NCBI RefSeq assembly: GCF_002742335.1
Contig: NZ_MDGR01000007.1
Coordinates: 562,501 to 626,500 of the forward strand
DNA: 64,000 bases
Direction: 5' to 3'
Source: Reichenbachiella sp. 5M10
GTDB lineage: Bacteria; Bacteroidota; Bacteroidia; Cytophagales; Cyclobacteriaceae
Shown in pieces: positions 1-10,682 of the stretch; within the stretch, counting starts at the first letter, position 1; each line of letters begins with the position of its first letter. The notes under the pieces were generated by a model. The model had not been told where the DNA came from. It did no database searches and was given only the letters and a program-made list of their open reading frames with translations. Made by a program: the position numbers and the translations under genes.

Positions 1-1366
<1,366 letters not shown>

Positions 1367-1506
1367 ATAACGGTGCGAGTTTTCATCTCTTTCATAACAA
1401 TCATGTCAATTTTGGTGGATGTATTAATTTATATCTACTAAGATTAGAACTTTTAAGATATTATAAAGTTGACAGTAGGTCAGCTAGCAAATCGCAACAA
1501 AGACAT

Positions 1507-1617
<111 letters not shown>

Positions 1618-1624
1618 TTTTATC

Positions 1625-1659
1625 AAAACCTTGATTGCATATGTGATCAAGGTTTTTTT
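1625..1659 (+). terminator. Rho-independent terminator of the rRNA operon
   Basis: The stem AACCTTGAT (1627-1635) pairs with ATCAAGGTT (1646-1654) around a 10-base loop and runs into a T tract. It sits directly after 5S and is the expected end of the rRNA operon. Confidence 0.9.
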
Positions 1660-1825
1660 ATGTCCATACTTTTTTCCCTAGGGTTTGGGAGGTACATCAG
1701 TTTTCGAGATCAGTAGGTATTGAAGGAGTAACCCGCTTCCCTCAACTTAATCGCTGCTTCCATTACTTATCACGACTTTGGGGGGAGAATTTTATTCATT
1801 ATAATTATTAAAGGTATAATTAAGT

Positions 1826-1833
1826 TAATTTTG
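1826..1833 (+). promoter_or_regulatory. Candidate -7 element TAATTTTG
   Basis: The octamer fits the Bacteroidota -7 consensus TAnnTTTG and lies 34 bases before the start of the next gene. I see no clear -33 TTG element at the usual spacing. This is a position and motif match only. Confidence 0.5.
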
Positions 1834-1866
1834 CACCTTACTTAATACCAAAAAATCCTGTAAGAT

Positions 1867-2451
1867 ATGATTCGTAAAATTGCTTTATTAAACCTCCTAT
1901 TCTTATTGACTCTTACTTCGTCTTATGCTCAACAAACCATTGATGAACAGTTTGATGATTTTTATGAGAATAGTACGTCCTCTTGGCAAGAGTATAATTT
2001 GATTAAGCGCCCTTTATTGAAGGAGTTTTGGACGGTAGTGAGTGATACGGTACGACTAAAGAATGTGGAGATTGTGACTCTTAAATCGAATATCGTCACA
2101 CGTGATGCTGAAATTGTAGGGTTGAAGAAGCAATTGGCAGATATAGAGGTTGAACTGTCTGAAAGTACTGCATTGAATGATACGATTGGTTTTGTAGGAG
2201 TTCAAATGAATAAAGCCACATATAATATCATGGTGTGGTTGATTATTCTAGGCTTAGTAGTAGCCATTGCGGTTTTGTATTTCATGTATATGAGGAGCAA
2301 TAAGGTTACCGTTGATTCAAGGGTTTCGTTGGAGAGTATTGAAGATGAGTTTAGGTTGTATAAGGAAGAGGCTCGTGAGAAGCAAGTCAAACTTAAACGA
2401 GAGCTTCAGACAGCTTTGAACACTATTCATGAAAATAGATTGAACCACTAA
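1867..2451 (+). CDS. Small single-span membrane protein with coiled coils, unknown function
   Basis: The 194-residue protein starts with a likely Sec signal peptide (residues 1-21, ending SSYAQ). A predicted exported heptad-rich segment follows (about 60-105), then one membrane span (about 118-142) and a charged, probably cytoplasmic coiled coil to the end. I recognise no catalytic motif. It is 35 bases before a DEAD-box helicase gene on the same strand, so the two may be cotranscribed. The layout (signal peptide, coiled coil, span, coiled coil) suggests a structural or scaffolding envelope protein, but that is inference. Small Bacteroidota proteins of this layout sometimes carry a tRNA-methyltransferase label (from memory), and nothing here supports such an activity. 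Confidence 0.75.
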   Translation: MIRKIALLNLLFLLTLTSSYAQQTIDEQFDDFYENSTSSWQEYNLIKRPLLKEFWTVVSDTVRLKNVEIVTLKSNIVTRDAEIVGLKKQLADIEVELSESTALNDTIGFVGVQMNKATYNIMVWLIILGLVVAIAVLYFMYMRSNKVTVDSRVSLESIEDEFRLYKEEAREKQVKLKRELQTALNTIHENRLNH

Positions 2452-2486
2452 ATGGTTTGCAAAGGGGGGAGCTGAATAGCAAGTAG

Positions 2487-3731
2487 ATGAAGTTTGAAGA
2501 CTATAGAATATCTGAAGATATAAAAGCGAATTTGGCTAAGATGGAATTGAAAAGGCCAACCGATATTCAGTTTAAGTCAATTCCAGCTATCCTCAATAAG
2601 GAAGACGTTTTGGCGATCGCGCAAACAGGGACGGGTAAGACTGCCGCTTTTGCAATTCCAATTGTTGAGTTGCTAAGTAGGTCCAGACATGCAGACAGAG
2701 AGGCAGGAATACGATGTATTGTGTTGGTGCCTACTCGTGAATTGGCTATTCAAATTTCTCAATCTTTTGAGCGAATAGCGAAAGGTACGGGTGTGAAAGT
2801 ATTTGCTCTTTATGGTGGTGTGGATCAAGACCCACAAATAGAGCGGTTGTCCAAGCAGGTCGATGTATTGGTAACTACCCCTGGTCGAATGTTTGATTTG
2901 GCTAGTCAAGGCCATATTTATTTTGATAGAGTTGAGGTGCTGGTCTTGGATGAGGCTGACCATATGTTGGCATTAGGTTTTATCAAGGATATTAGAGACT
3001 TAATTAAGTACTTGCCAAAGCGTCGACAAACTTTGTTTTTTTCAGCGACTATTGATGAGGAAATTAAGAAACTAGCGTATTCGTTGGTGCACAAGCCTAT
3101 TCGTATCCAAATCTCACCAAAAGACCCTGTTTCCAAGAATGTGAGTCATGCTGTAGCGCATGTGGAAATGGATGATAAGCGTTTTTTCTTAGAGAGGTTG
3201 GTGACAGAAAATCCTGGAATTAAGATTTTGGTTTTTGTCCGGACAAAAGTACGTGCTGAACGTGTCAAGGCTGCTATGGAGCGTGTACACATTGATACTG
3301 TGACAATTCATAGTGATAAGGGCCAAGCTGATCGAAATGCAGCTATGTCAATGTTTCGATCAGGAAAATGTCATATATTGATTGCTACAGATATATCGGC
3401 TCGGGGGATTGATATTCCGGATGTAGATATGGTGGTCAACTATGATCTTCCTGATGATCCAGAATTCTACGTGCATAGAGTGGGGAGAACGGGACGTGGT
3501 AAGAGTAAGGGGCAGGCGGTATCATTTTGTAGTATGGAGGAGCGCCCGACTTTGAGGCAGATAGAGGAGTATGTCACCAAGCCCATTAAAGTATTGGAGA
3601 TCAAAAGAGATGATTACGAAGATACAATTGACTTGAGTGAAAGCAAGTCTCACGACTGGAAGACCCTAATGAGTAAGGCGGATGAGGTAGATAAAATCAT
3701 TGCTAAAAAGAAACGAAAAAAGAAGAAATGA
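2487..3731 (+). CDS. DEAD-box ATP-dependent RNA helicase, RhlE type
   Basis: This 414-residue protein has the full superfamily 2 motif set in order. They are the Q motif (RPTDIQFKSIP), motif I AQTGTGKTAAF, motif Ia PTRELAI, GG, TPGR, motif II DEAD, motif III SAT, motif V ATDISARGIDIPDV and motif VI HRVGRTGRG. It would unwind RNA duplexes with ATP in ribosome assembly or RNA turnover. Like many RhlE proteins it has only the two RecA-like domains plus a short basic tail, here a lysine run at the very end that could add RNA affinity. The start ATG follows the upstream membrane-protein gene by 35 bases. Its stop is only three bases from the stop of the convergent kinase gene. Confidence 0.95.
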   Translation: MKFEDYRISEDIKANLAKMELKRPTDIQFKSIPAILNKEDVLAIAQTGTGKTAAFAIPIVELLSRSRHADREAGIRCIVLVPTRELAIQISQSFERIAKGTGVKVFALYGGVDQDPQIERLSKQVDVLVTTPGRMFDLASQGHIYFDRVEVLVLDEADHMLALGFIKDIRDLIKYLPKRRQTLFFSATIDEEIKKLAYSLVHKPIRIQISPKDPVSKNVSHAVAHVEMDDKRFFLERLVTENPGIKILVFVRTKVRAERVKAAMERVHIDTVTIHSDKGQADRNAAMSMFRSGKCHILIATDISARGIDIPDVDMVVNYDLPDDPEFYVHRVGRTGRGKSKGQAVSFCSMEERPTLRQIEEYVTKPIKVLEIKRDDYEDTIDLSESKSHDWKTLMSKADEVDKIIAKKKRKKKK

Positions 3732-3734
3732 CGC

Positions 3735-6700
3735 TCAATTGATTCTTTTTGGTATTCTCAGTTCGAATTCTGTGCCTTCCCCAAGTACACTGTGTACCAA
3801 TATCTTCCCAGTCAATTTGTCAATGAGTGCTTTGACAATTGATAAACCAAGGCCACTAGAGCTTTCTCCTGCAGTAGGTTTTGCGGAGAGTTTTTGAAAC
3901 ATTTCAAACATTTTCTCTTGATCCGCTTCACTGATACCAGGTCCCTCGTCAGTTATTGAAATTTTAAAGTAATCTGATTTTTCTACTAAACTGAGGTGTA
4001 TGGTTGCTCCTTTTTCTGAAAATTTCATCGCGTTCGTAAAGAGGTTGTCTAGTATTCTTCGAAGTACTTCTTGGTCTGTGCGTATGATGGCAGTGGCCGT
4101 TTGTGTTTTGAGCGAGAGTTTTTGTTGTTTATCTTTTAGATCACTCTGGAAATTTTCCAACCATGAAGTGATGTATTCATTGATATTGAATTCACGAGGG
4201 TGAAGTTGTATGTCAAACTGTTGTATACCGTTGACATAGAGTAAATCACTAATCAGAAGATCTCCTTGATTGAGGAGCCTTGTGATTAGCTGAACGTATC
4301 GGGTTTGTTCGTCATTGAGCTGACCTGATTTGGTGACCAGGTTTATCAACCCTTTGATATTGTTGAGTGGAGAACGCAAATCGTGAGCAACTACTCCTAC
4401 CATACCGTCTTTTTGTCTATGCAGATCTTCCAATAGAGCGTTCTTAGAAAGAATCTCTTGGTTGTAGCGGGTCAAAATATTGGCTTGCAATTCAAGCTCT
4501 TCCTTTTGCTTGACTACCTCGGCGGTTCTAGCTTTTACTTCTTCTTCTAGGGATTTTTTTTGGTTGTATATGAGCTTCATACGTAGCTGGTAGGAGAAGT
4601 ATATGAAGATCAGAACACTGGTCACTGTAGCAATTCGAAACCACCAGGTGAGCCACCAAGGAGGGGCAATGATGACTCGCAAGTGACTGGCATTGTTCAT
4701 CCATACTCCTTCTGTGTTGGTTGCTTTGAGACTCAACAAGTATTCTCCTGCAGGAATATTGGTGTAGGAGACAAATCGTCTGTCGGCCCCTGTTTTGACC
4801 CATTCGGATTCAAAATTGTACAGGCGATGTGCGTATTGTATTTGATCTGCGTCGATGTAGTTGAGTGCTGAAAATTCAATACTAAACACGGATTGTGTAT
4901 GGTCCAATCGGATGGTAGGAATATCATCTCTACTCTCGACCTTCAATGTGGAAAGTGGTATGGGTTTGTTGAAGATGAGAAAGTTAGTAATCGTCACGGC
5001 GGAAGACTGGTTGTTTTCTTGGATACTGTCTGGGTGAAATATGTTGTAGCCATTGACACCTCCGAAGAGCATGCGTCCATCTTCTAATTTGAGACAGGAT
5101 TCTAGGTTGAATTGGTTACTTTGTAGTCCAGTTTTGAAATTTCGAAACTCTTTGGTTGTTGGATTAAATTTGCTCAACCCTTCATTGGTACTGATCCAGA
5201 GATTTCCGTGATCATCCTCAAGTATACTGGAGATGTTTTCATTGGCAAGACCATCTTGGGTGTGGTAGGAGGTAAAGGTGTCCGTATCGCGGTGTGTCAA
5301 ATTCAGTCCTCCGCCTTGAGTACCAATCCATAAGCGGTTTTGACTGTCTTGGAAGATTGTTTGAATTTTGTGATTGGAGATAGTGGTGGAGTCATTGGGG
5401 TTGTTGGTATACGTTTTGAAATGTTTGGTTTTGAGATCGTATCGGTTGAGTCCGTTGCTGGTACCAATCCAGACAAGACTGTCTCCCTCTAAGAGAATAG
5501 ACCAAACGTTCTCATTACTCAATGTAGTAGAGTCTTCAAATCCCCAACCAAAATTGGAGAATTGATTGGTTGTGCGGTTGTAGTGATTGAGTCCTCCACC
5601 TATTGTTCCAATCCAGAGATTGGACTGTTCGTCTTCCTTGATTGTCCAGATGTTGCCATTGTTGAGCATGCCATCGGTTGCTAAGTTCGACGGATAATGT
5701 GTGATGTTTTGGGTTCGCGTATTCAATTGGTTGAGTCCCGTGTTGTAAGTGCCTATCCATAGAAAACCTTGATTGTCTAGATGAATATCCATGACAGAGT
5801 TTCCGCTGAGGCTGTTGGGGTTTTTCTCCGCTGCGCTATACTGAGTGTATTCGCCCGTTTGTTTGTTGTAAAAGTCTAGTCCAGCATGGTCCAACCCAAT
5901 CCATAAGTTTCCATTGGGATCTTCGGCAAAGGAGGTGACGTTGCTTCCATGCATTCCTTTAGGGTTGATTGGGTTGTAAGCTACATGGCCAAAGGAGGCG
6001 TAGCTTGGGTGGAAGTAGCTGATTCCTCCACTGTAAGTGCCTATCCAGATTGTACCGTCTTTGTCTTCGTAGATGGTCCATGCCTCATCACTACTGATCG
6101 ACCATGCATCGAAATCATCCTGTAGGTGTTGGGTGAAATTGTCATTGTTTTTGTTGTAGATGTTGAGTCCATTTTGTGTACTTATCCATAAGTTGTTTTT
6201 GGAGTCAAATAGTATGGCACGAATCTGACCTTCACTTATACTGGTTGAATCAGTTGAGTCATGGAGATAGTTGTGAACCAGTTTGGTGTTTAAGTCAAGA
6301 CGGCTTAAACCCGTTTCGGTTCCTAGCCATAGTTGATTTTTGTTGTCCTCGGCAATAGACCATACGCTTGTGTTGGCGCTGAGGCTGTCAGCTAGGTGTA
6401 TTCTGTCAAAGGTTTTGGTCTGTGGTCGAAATTGATTGAGGTATTCACCTACGGTGGCGACCCAAATGTCTTTGTTGTGGTCCTCATAGATGTCCATGAC
6501 CCAATTTTGAGACAAGCTGCTGGGGTTGGAAGGTTCGTTGAGGTAGCGTGTAACTTTGACATTTGGGAAATTTTCGGTGTTTTCTAGCAAATTCAGCCCT
6601 CCACCGAATGTGCCAACCCATATGTTACCTTCCGTGTCTTCTAGCAGGGACCAAATGGAATTGTTGCTGATGCTATTTGCATTGTTTGGGTCATGAAATA

Positions 6701-7073
6701 GGGTTGTGAATTTGCCTGTCTCTTTGTTGAATCGTGTCAATCCATATGTAGTGCCCATCCATAGGTACCCGTGTCGGTCTTCGATGATTTTGGTCACGAA
6801 GTTGGAGGGAATACTGGTGTTGTCATTTAGGTCATTGGTGTAAACTGTAAACTTGTATCCGTCATACTTGTTGAGTCCATCAAAAGTACCGATCCAAATG
6901 TAACCGTCTCGGTCTTGGATGATTGTGTTGACATTGGATTGAGACAAGCCGTCTTTCACCGACAGGTGCTTGAAGCCTAAGGTCGGCTGACCTTGTACAG
7001 CAAAGCCAATATGCACCAAGAGTACAAACAGACTGAGGAGTATATTTTTGCAAATAGGTTGATTTAACATCAT
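3735..7073 (-). CDS. Two-propeller (Reg_prop/Y_Y_Y) sensor histidine kinase
   Basis: The protein is about 1112 residues. After a signal peptide come 13 clear copies of the blade motif xxEDxxGxLWIGT and a weaker 14th, enough for two seven-bladed propellers. A Y_Y_Y domain follows, then a membrane span (about 806-828), a coiled coil, a HisKA domain with the phospho-acceptor in VVAHDLRSPLN (His near 897), and a HATPase domain with N box NLFTNAMKF, DEGPGI and GLGLSI. The propellers should sense a periplasmic ligand, often a polysaccharide fragment in this family. Unlike classical hybrid systems it stops after the ATPase domain, with no receiver and no AraC-type output domain, and no response regulator lies beside it. 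I chose the ATG at 7073 (or 7070) because the signal peptide begins there. An open frame continues to 7133 but adds a charged, unlikely leader. Confidence 0.93.
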   Translation of the reverse strand: MMLNQPICKNILLSLFVLLVHIGFAVQGQPTLGFKHLSVKDGLSQSNVNTIIQDRDGYIWIGTFDGLNKYDGYKFTVYTNDLNDNTSIPSNFVTKIIEDRHGYLWMGTTYGLTRFNKETGKFTTLFHDPNNANSISNNSIWSLLEDTEGNIWVGTFGGGLNLLENTENFPNVKVTRYLNEPSNPSSLSQNWVMDIYEDHNKDIWVATVGEYLNQFRPQTKTFDRIHLADSLSANTSVWSIAEDNKNQLWLGTETGLSRLDLNTKLVHNYLHDSTDSTSISEGQIRAILFDSKNNLWISTQNGLNIYNKNNDNFTQHLQDDFDAWSISSDEAWTIYEDKDGTIWIGTYSGGISYFHPSYASFGHVAYNPINPKGMHGSNVTSFAEDPNGNLWIGLDHAGLDFYNKQTGEYTQYSAAEKNPNSLSGNSVMDIHLDNQGFLWIGTYNTGLNQLNTRTQNITHYPSNLATDGMLNNGNIWTIKEDEQSNLWIGTIGGGLNHYNRTTNQFSNFGWGFEDSTTLSNENVWSILLEGDSLVWIGTSNGLNRYDLKTKHFKTYTNNPNDSTTISNHKIQTIFQDSQNRLWIGTQGGGLNLTHRDTDTFTSYHTQDGLANENISSILEDDHGNLWISTNEGLSKFNPTTKEFRNFKTGLQSNQFNLESCLKLEDGRMLFGGVNGYNIFHPDSIQENNQSSAVTITNFLIFNKPIPLSTLKVESRDDIPTIRLDHTQSVFSIEFSALNYIDADQIQYAHRLYNFESEWVKTGADRRFVSYTNIPAGEYLLSLKATNTEGVWMNNASHLRVIIAPPWWLTWWFRIATVTSVLIFIYFSYQLRMKLIYNQKKSLEEEVKARTAEVVKQKEELELQANILTRYNQEILSKNALLEDLHRQKDGMVGVVAHDLRSPLNNIKGLINLVTKSGQLNDEQTRYVQLITRLLNQGDLLISDLLYVNGIQQFDIQLHPREFNINEYITSWLENFQSDLKDKQQKLSLKTQTATAIIRTDQEVLRRILDNLFTNAMKFSEKGATIHLSLVEKSDYFKISITDEGPGISEADQEKMFEMFQKLSAKPTAGESSSGLGLSIVKALIDKLTGKILVHSVLGEGTEFELRIPKRIN

Positions 7074-7266
7074 CTCATAGTAATAATCACATCCTGTGTC
7101 TCTCAATGCTGGACGACAGGCGGTGTATTTCATAACAAGATAATACAGGCAATGCTACAATGGTGGGCAATGATTGGTGCATCATCCACATACGGGTTTT
7201 GTAAAGTTAACATACTTTTTGGATATAATTATTCAAATCTTTTGTGGTATGATTATGCGATGATGA

Positions 7267-9531
7267 TTAAATGGGGGACAATGTGTAGCGCACACCGAAA
7301 AAAACTCTAACTCCTTGGTTTGGCGCATATACGTAAGAGGGGTCAAAGGTCAAGGCGTAGGGATTGCTGGCAGTAGCTATCACGTCTCCGTTGGTGTCAA
7401 ATGAGACTTGCTCATCGAAAGGATCGTGTGCACGTGCAATGCTGTTGGCAGGAGGGGTGAAATTGAGTAGATTTTTGATCCCTCCATATATCTCTAGGCC
7501 ATTGAGGTATTTTTTGGTGACTTGTATGTTTTGAATGCTGAACCATGGGGAGTATTCGTCACGAGGATCTAGTTCTCCGAGGAGAGGTAGACGCATGGGA
7601 CCGTAGAGATTGCCTGTGTAGTCCAATGAAATCAAAGATGCACCGAAAGTGTAGCCTAGGCTCCAGACACCAGAGAAGCGTTCGGTAAGTAACTGTCTAC
7701 GGGATTGGCCATTTTCGGTGAGAGTCACATCCATCCATGTCATCCCTACAAGTGCCGTGAGGCCATGAGACCACGAGAGGTCAAGATTGATGGAGAGTCC
7801 TTTGGATGTAGCTGTGCCGTCTAGGTTTCCATAGATGATTTGATTGGGGTTGGTTTCATAGTCGGGTACGATACGGTTGTTGAAAAAAGTATAGAAGGCT
7901 GATGCATCTATTCCAATGAAAGCATTGGATGAAGTGATGATGTTTTTGACAAAGTTGATGTTGCTGTTCCAGGACCGCTCAGGGTTGAGTTCTCCATCGA
8001 ATACTACGTCACGGGCGCCTGTTAGCGCGGCATGGTCTTCGGTAAATACGTTGGCCACTCGGTAGCCATTGCCGATACTCCAGCGAAGAATAGTCTTCTT
8101 GTTGGGCGAATTCCATTTGTAATTGAAACGAGGAGTAAGGATGTTTCCATGTAGTGAATTGTGGTCGTAGCGCAAACCAAACAGGAATTTGTTTTGGGTG
8201 TTGAGTTGTATTTCATCTTGGACGAAAGCTCCTGGTAAATGAGTCACAGAACCCGTTGCAGTGGCCGTGGTGTTGTCGTTGTAGTAGGTATAGCGATAAG
8301 CCAAACCGAGGAGTAGGTGGTGTTTAGTGCTCCAGTCTTTGCGCCAAGTCAGTTGTTGGAAAAGTATGCTTTGCTGCGCAGCAAAGGAAAGGTCGCCGTA
8401 GTAGGAGTCTTGCTGGTGGCCATTGGCGCTAAACTGGTAATCGACCTTTTCTGAGGTAGGTAATTGATAGGTACCAAATATTTCCCAACGTCGAGTATAG
8501 ATGCTTTCGCCGTAGACTTCTTGGCCTCCTCTGTTTTTGGTCGTCCATTGCATTTCTCCACCCCACCTGTCCTCGTAGACATAGCGTCCAGCGAGGTTGA
8601 ACTGTCGATTACCTGGTCGCTGCATTGTCCATTTGTTGAACACCGATAGCCTGTTTTGCAAGGTGAGGTCGGTGAAGTTGTCCCCATTCTTGTCGATGGG
8701 ATTTTGGTAGTTGAAGTAGTGAATGCCTACGATCGATTGCAATTTGCGCGTAGCACGAAACTTCAGGCCTATATCTGAACTGACCTCACCCCAGCTAGTG
8801 ACAAATGCGTCGGCAGAAAGCATAGGAGCACGTTCGGGTGTTTTGGTGATGAGGTTGATCAGGCCACCAACGGCTTCCGAGCCATAGAGGGTTGAGGCGG
8901 GGCCTTTGACAATTTCTACTCGCTCGATGAGAGATTGGGGGATGCCGGTAAGACCATAGACTGACGATAGGCCACTTACGATGGGCATGCCGTCAATGAG
9001 AACCATTGTATAGGGGCCTTCTAATCCATTGATATGGATGTCGCCAGTGTTGCAGACATTGCAATTGATTTGTGGGCGTACGCCGTTGATGTTGGACATG
9101 GATTCGAAAACCGATGGGGCTGGGTTGGCTTTGAAAAACTTAGGGGAATAGACGTCCACAGGTACAGTACTTTCCATTTTACTGATTTCTTGCATAGTGC
9201 CTGACACGACTACCTCATCTAAGGAGGTCGTGGACTCAATGAGATCCACAGTGACGAAATGTTCAGGAGCGTCGAGCGTAACCCATACTGACCTGCTGCC
9301 ATAGCCTACTCGCGATGCAATAATTTTGTAACTGCCATAGGGGATTTGCTGAAGTATCAATGTACCTGTTTCATCGGTCGCCCCCCCTTTTCCTGTGGAT
9401 TGTATGCCTACGGAGGTATATTCCAAGGGCTCCTTATTACTCATGACTTGTATGGTTAGCGTACTTAGGTTTTGAGCTACGGCTGTATGTAGGATACAAA
9501 TCAAAAGAAAAGAGACTGTAATTGAGCGCAT
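7267..9531 (-). CDS. TonB-dependent outer membrane receptor with carboxypeptidase-like N-terminal domain
   Basis: The protein has 754 residues. It has a signal peptide (about 1-19), a carboxypeptidase-regulatory-like beta domain (about 22-100), a plug domain from VVVSGTMQ to about residue 230 (with VLIDGMPI, RVEIVKGPAS and GSEAVGGLINLITK), and a 22-strand-type barrel ending near the C-terminus in VRVFFGVRYTL. It would import a scarce metal complex or other ligand using TonB energy. The plug carries an unusual CNVC pair in QINCNVCNTGDIHI, which could be a disulfide or metal site. No SusD gene lies beside it, so a glycan SusC role is unlikely. The ligand cannot be read from the sequence. Confidence 0.93.
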   Translation of the reverse strand: MRSITVSFLLICILHTAVAQNLSTLTIQVMSNKEPLEYTSVGIQSTGKGGATDETGTLILQQIPYGSYKIIASRVGYGSRSVWVTLDAPEHFVTVDLIESTTSLDEVVVSGTMQEISKMESTVPVDVYSPKFFKANPAPSVFESMSNINGVRPQINCNVCNTGDIHINGLEGPYTMVLIDGMPIVSGLSSVYGLTGIPQSLIERVEIVKGPASTLYGSEAVGGLINLITKTPERAPMLSADAFVTSWGEVSSDIGLKFRATRKLQSIVGIHYFNYQNPIDKNGDNFTDLTLQNRLSVFNKWTMQRPGNRQFNLAGRYVYEDRWGGEMQWTTKNRGGQEVYGESIYTRRWEIFGTYQLPTSEKVDYQFSANGHQQDSYYGDLSFAAQQSILFQQLTWRKDWSTKHHLLLGLAYRYTYYNDNTTATATGSVTHLPGAFVQDEIQLNTQNKFLFGLRYDHNSLHGNILTPRFNYKWNSPNKKTILRWSIGNGYRVANVFTEDHAALTGARDVVFDGELNPERSWNSNINFVKNIITSSNAFIGIDASAFYTFFNNRIVPDYETNPNQIIYGNLDGTATSKGLSINLDLSWSHGLTALVGMTWMDVTLTENGQSRRQLLTERFSGVWSLGYTFGASLISLDYTGNLYGPMRLPLLGELDPRDEYSPWFSIQNIQVTKKYLNGLEIYGGIKNLLNFTPPANSIARAHDPFDEQVSFDTNGDVIATASNPYALTFDPSYVYAPNQGVRVFFGVRYTLSPI

Positions 9532-9551
9532 TGTGTTGTTTTTTAGCTTTG

Positions 9552-9559
9552 CAAATGTA
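9552..9559 (-). promoter_or_regulatory. Candidate -7 element TACATTTG for the TonB-dependent receptor
   Basis: Read on the minus strand, the octamer is TACATTTG, an exact TAnnTTTG match. It lies 20 bases before the receptor start codon, so the leader would be short. No convincing -33 TTG is seen. Confidence 0.55.
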
Positions 9560-9769
9560 TATGTTTAGATAAGACTAAAAAATATATTCAACCAATTAAT
9601 GAATCAAATTTAGCTTAATGTTATTTTGTATTAAGTGTCCCCCTGTTTAGAGGCGTAAAGATTTCTTTTCATTTTGATAATACAACCTTGGATCAATTGT
9701 CTGATGGTATTCATTCTTTTGCGCCTTGTTTAAAAAGGCAGTTAACTATTATACTATTCAACCAAGCAG

Positions 9770-10624
9770 ATGAGAATAATTAAGCTATTACCCGTCGTTT
9801 GTATGATTCTTCAATTCTCGTGTAGAAGTACAGAGAAAGAGAGACAAGTCATATATATCAAAGGGAGTGAATCGATGCACGAGACATTCAATGCATTGAA
9901 GGAGGATTTTGAAAAGACGCAAAACACATGGAGCATCGAGATTCAAGGAGGGGGAAGCCGTACTGGATTGATGGCCATCAAGGACAATCAAGTTGACATA
10001 GGCATGTCGTCATATGGGTTCAATTTGGATTCTATCCTAGGAGAGAATCATGGTGTAGAGGAACGTGTGGTGGCTTATGATGGCATAGTACTCATCAACA
10101 ACGACGAAAACCCAATTGGTCAGCTGACCAATGATCAAATTGGAAAAATTTACAGAGGAGAGATTGTAGATTGGAGCGAAGTAGGGGGAGACCCAGGCAA
10201 GATCATGCCGATCATTCGGAACCAAAATTCGGGTACACAAAAATACTTCTCTGAGTTTTTTGGGCTAGACTCTCTCTCCAAGGATGCTGTGGTCGCAGCG
10301 GAAAACAACGAGATAGTAACGAAGGTGTATGAGGACAAGCGAGGGATTGGGTTTATTGGTTTTGCCTACGTCACACTCAATGTGAAGGAATTGCAGTTGC
10401 CCTCTGTCAAAAAGACAGATACATTTTTTATTTCACCTTCTTTCAAAACCATTCGCATGGGAGAGTACCCATTGCGTAGAGGGCTGAGAATCTATTATAG
10501 GGAGCAGCAGGATCAGAAAGTAGAGGCATTTTTGGGGTATTTGGCCTCCGAAAGAGCCCACAATATCATAGAACGCAATGGCTTGATCTCGAATAGAGCA
10601 AACGAGAAGGTCAGTACGTTATAA
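9770..10624 (+). CDS. PstS-like phosphate/anion-binding lipoprotein
   Basis: The 284-residue protein has a lipoprotein signal ending LQFSC (Cys18) and a type II periplasmic-binding fold of the PBP-like_2/PstS kind. Family marks are GSESMHETF near the N-terminus, GGGSRTGL, DIGMSS, the hinge-like QIGKIYRGEIVDWSEVGG, RNQNSGTQKYF and GIGFIGFAYV. PstS proteins capture phosphate for an ABC importer, but no pstC, pstA or pstB lies nearby. Its neighbours are two TonB-dependent receptors, a YfiR-family protein and a methyl-accepting protein. It may therefore serve as a sensory or scavenging binding protein rather than as part of a Pst operon; that is inference. It converges with the second receptor gene across a strong hairpin. 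Confidence 0.88.
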   Translation: MRIIKLLPVVCMILQFSCRSTEKERQVIYIKGSESMHETFNALKEDFEKTQNTWSIEIQGGGSRTGLMAIKDNQVDIGMSSYGFNLDSILGENHGVEERVVAYDGIVLINNDENPIGQLTNDQIGKIYRGEIVDWSEVGGDPGKIMPIIRNQNSGTQKYFSEFFGLDSLSKDAVVAAENNEIVTKVYEDKRGIGFIGFAYVTLNVKELQLPSVKKTDTFFISPSFKTIRMGEYPLRRGLRIYYREQQDQKVEAFLGYLASERAHNIIERNGLISNRANEKVSTL

Positions 10625-10631
10625 ATAGATA

Positions 10632-10659
10632 AGGGCCGGAGCAATACTGCTCCGGCCCT
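10632..10659. terminator. Bidirectional terminator hairpin
   Basis: A perfect 11-bp G+C-rich stem, GGGCCGGAGCA (10633-10643) with TGCTCCGGCCC (10648-10658), closes a four-base loop between two convergent genes. It lacks a long T tract on either side. The call rests on stem strength and position. Confidence 0.75.
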
Positions 10660-10682
10660 ATCCAAACCACCTAACCTAATCT

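Noticed and set aside
10632-10659. G+C-rich hairpin considered as an attachment site or integron-like element
   Set aside because: It sits exactly between two convergent stop codons with no recombinase or second copy. A terminator explains it.
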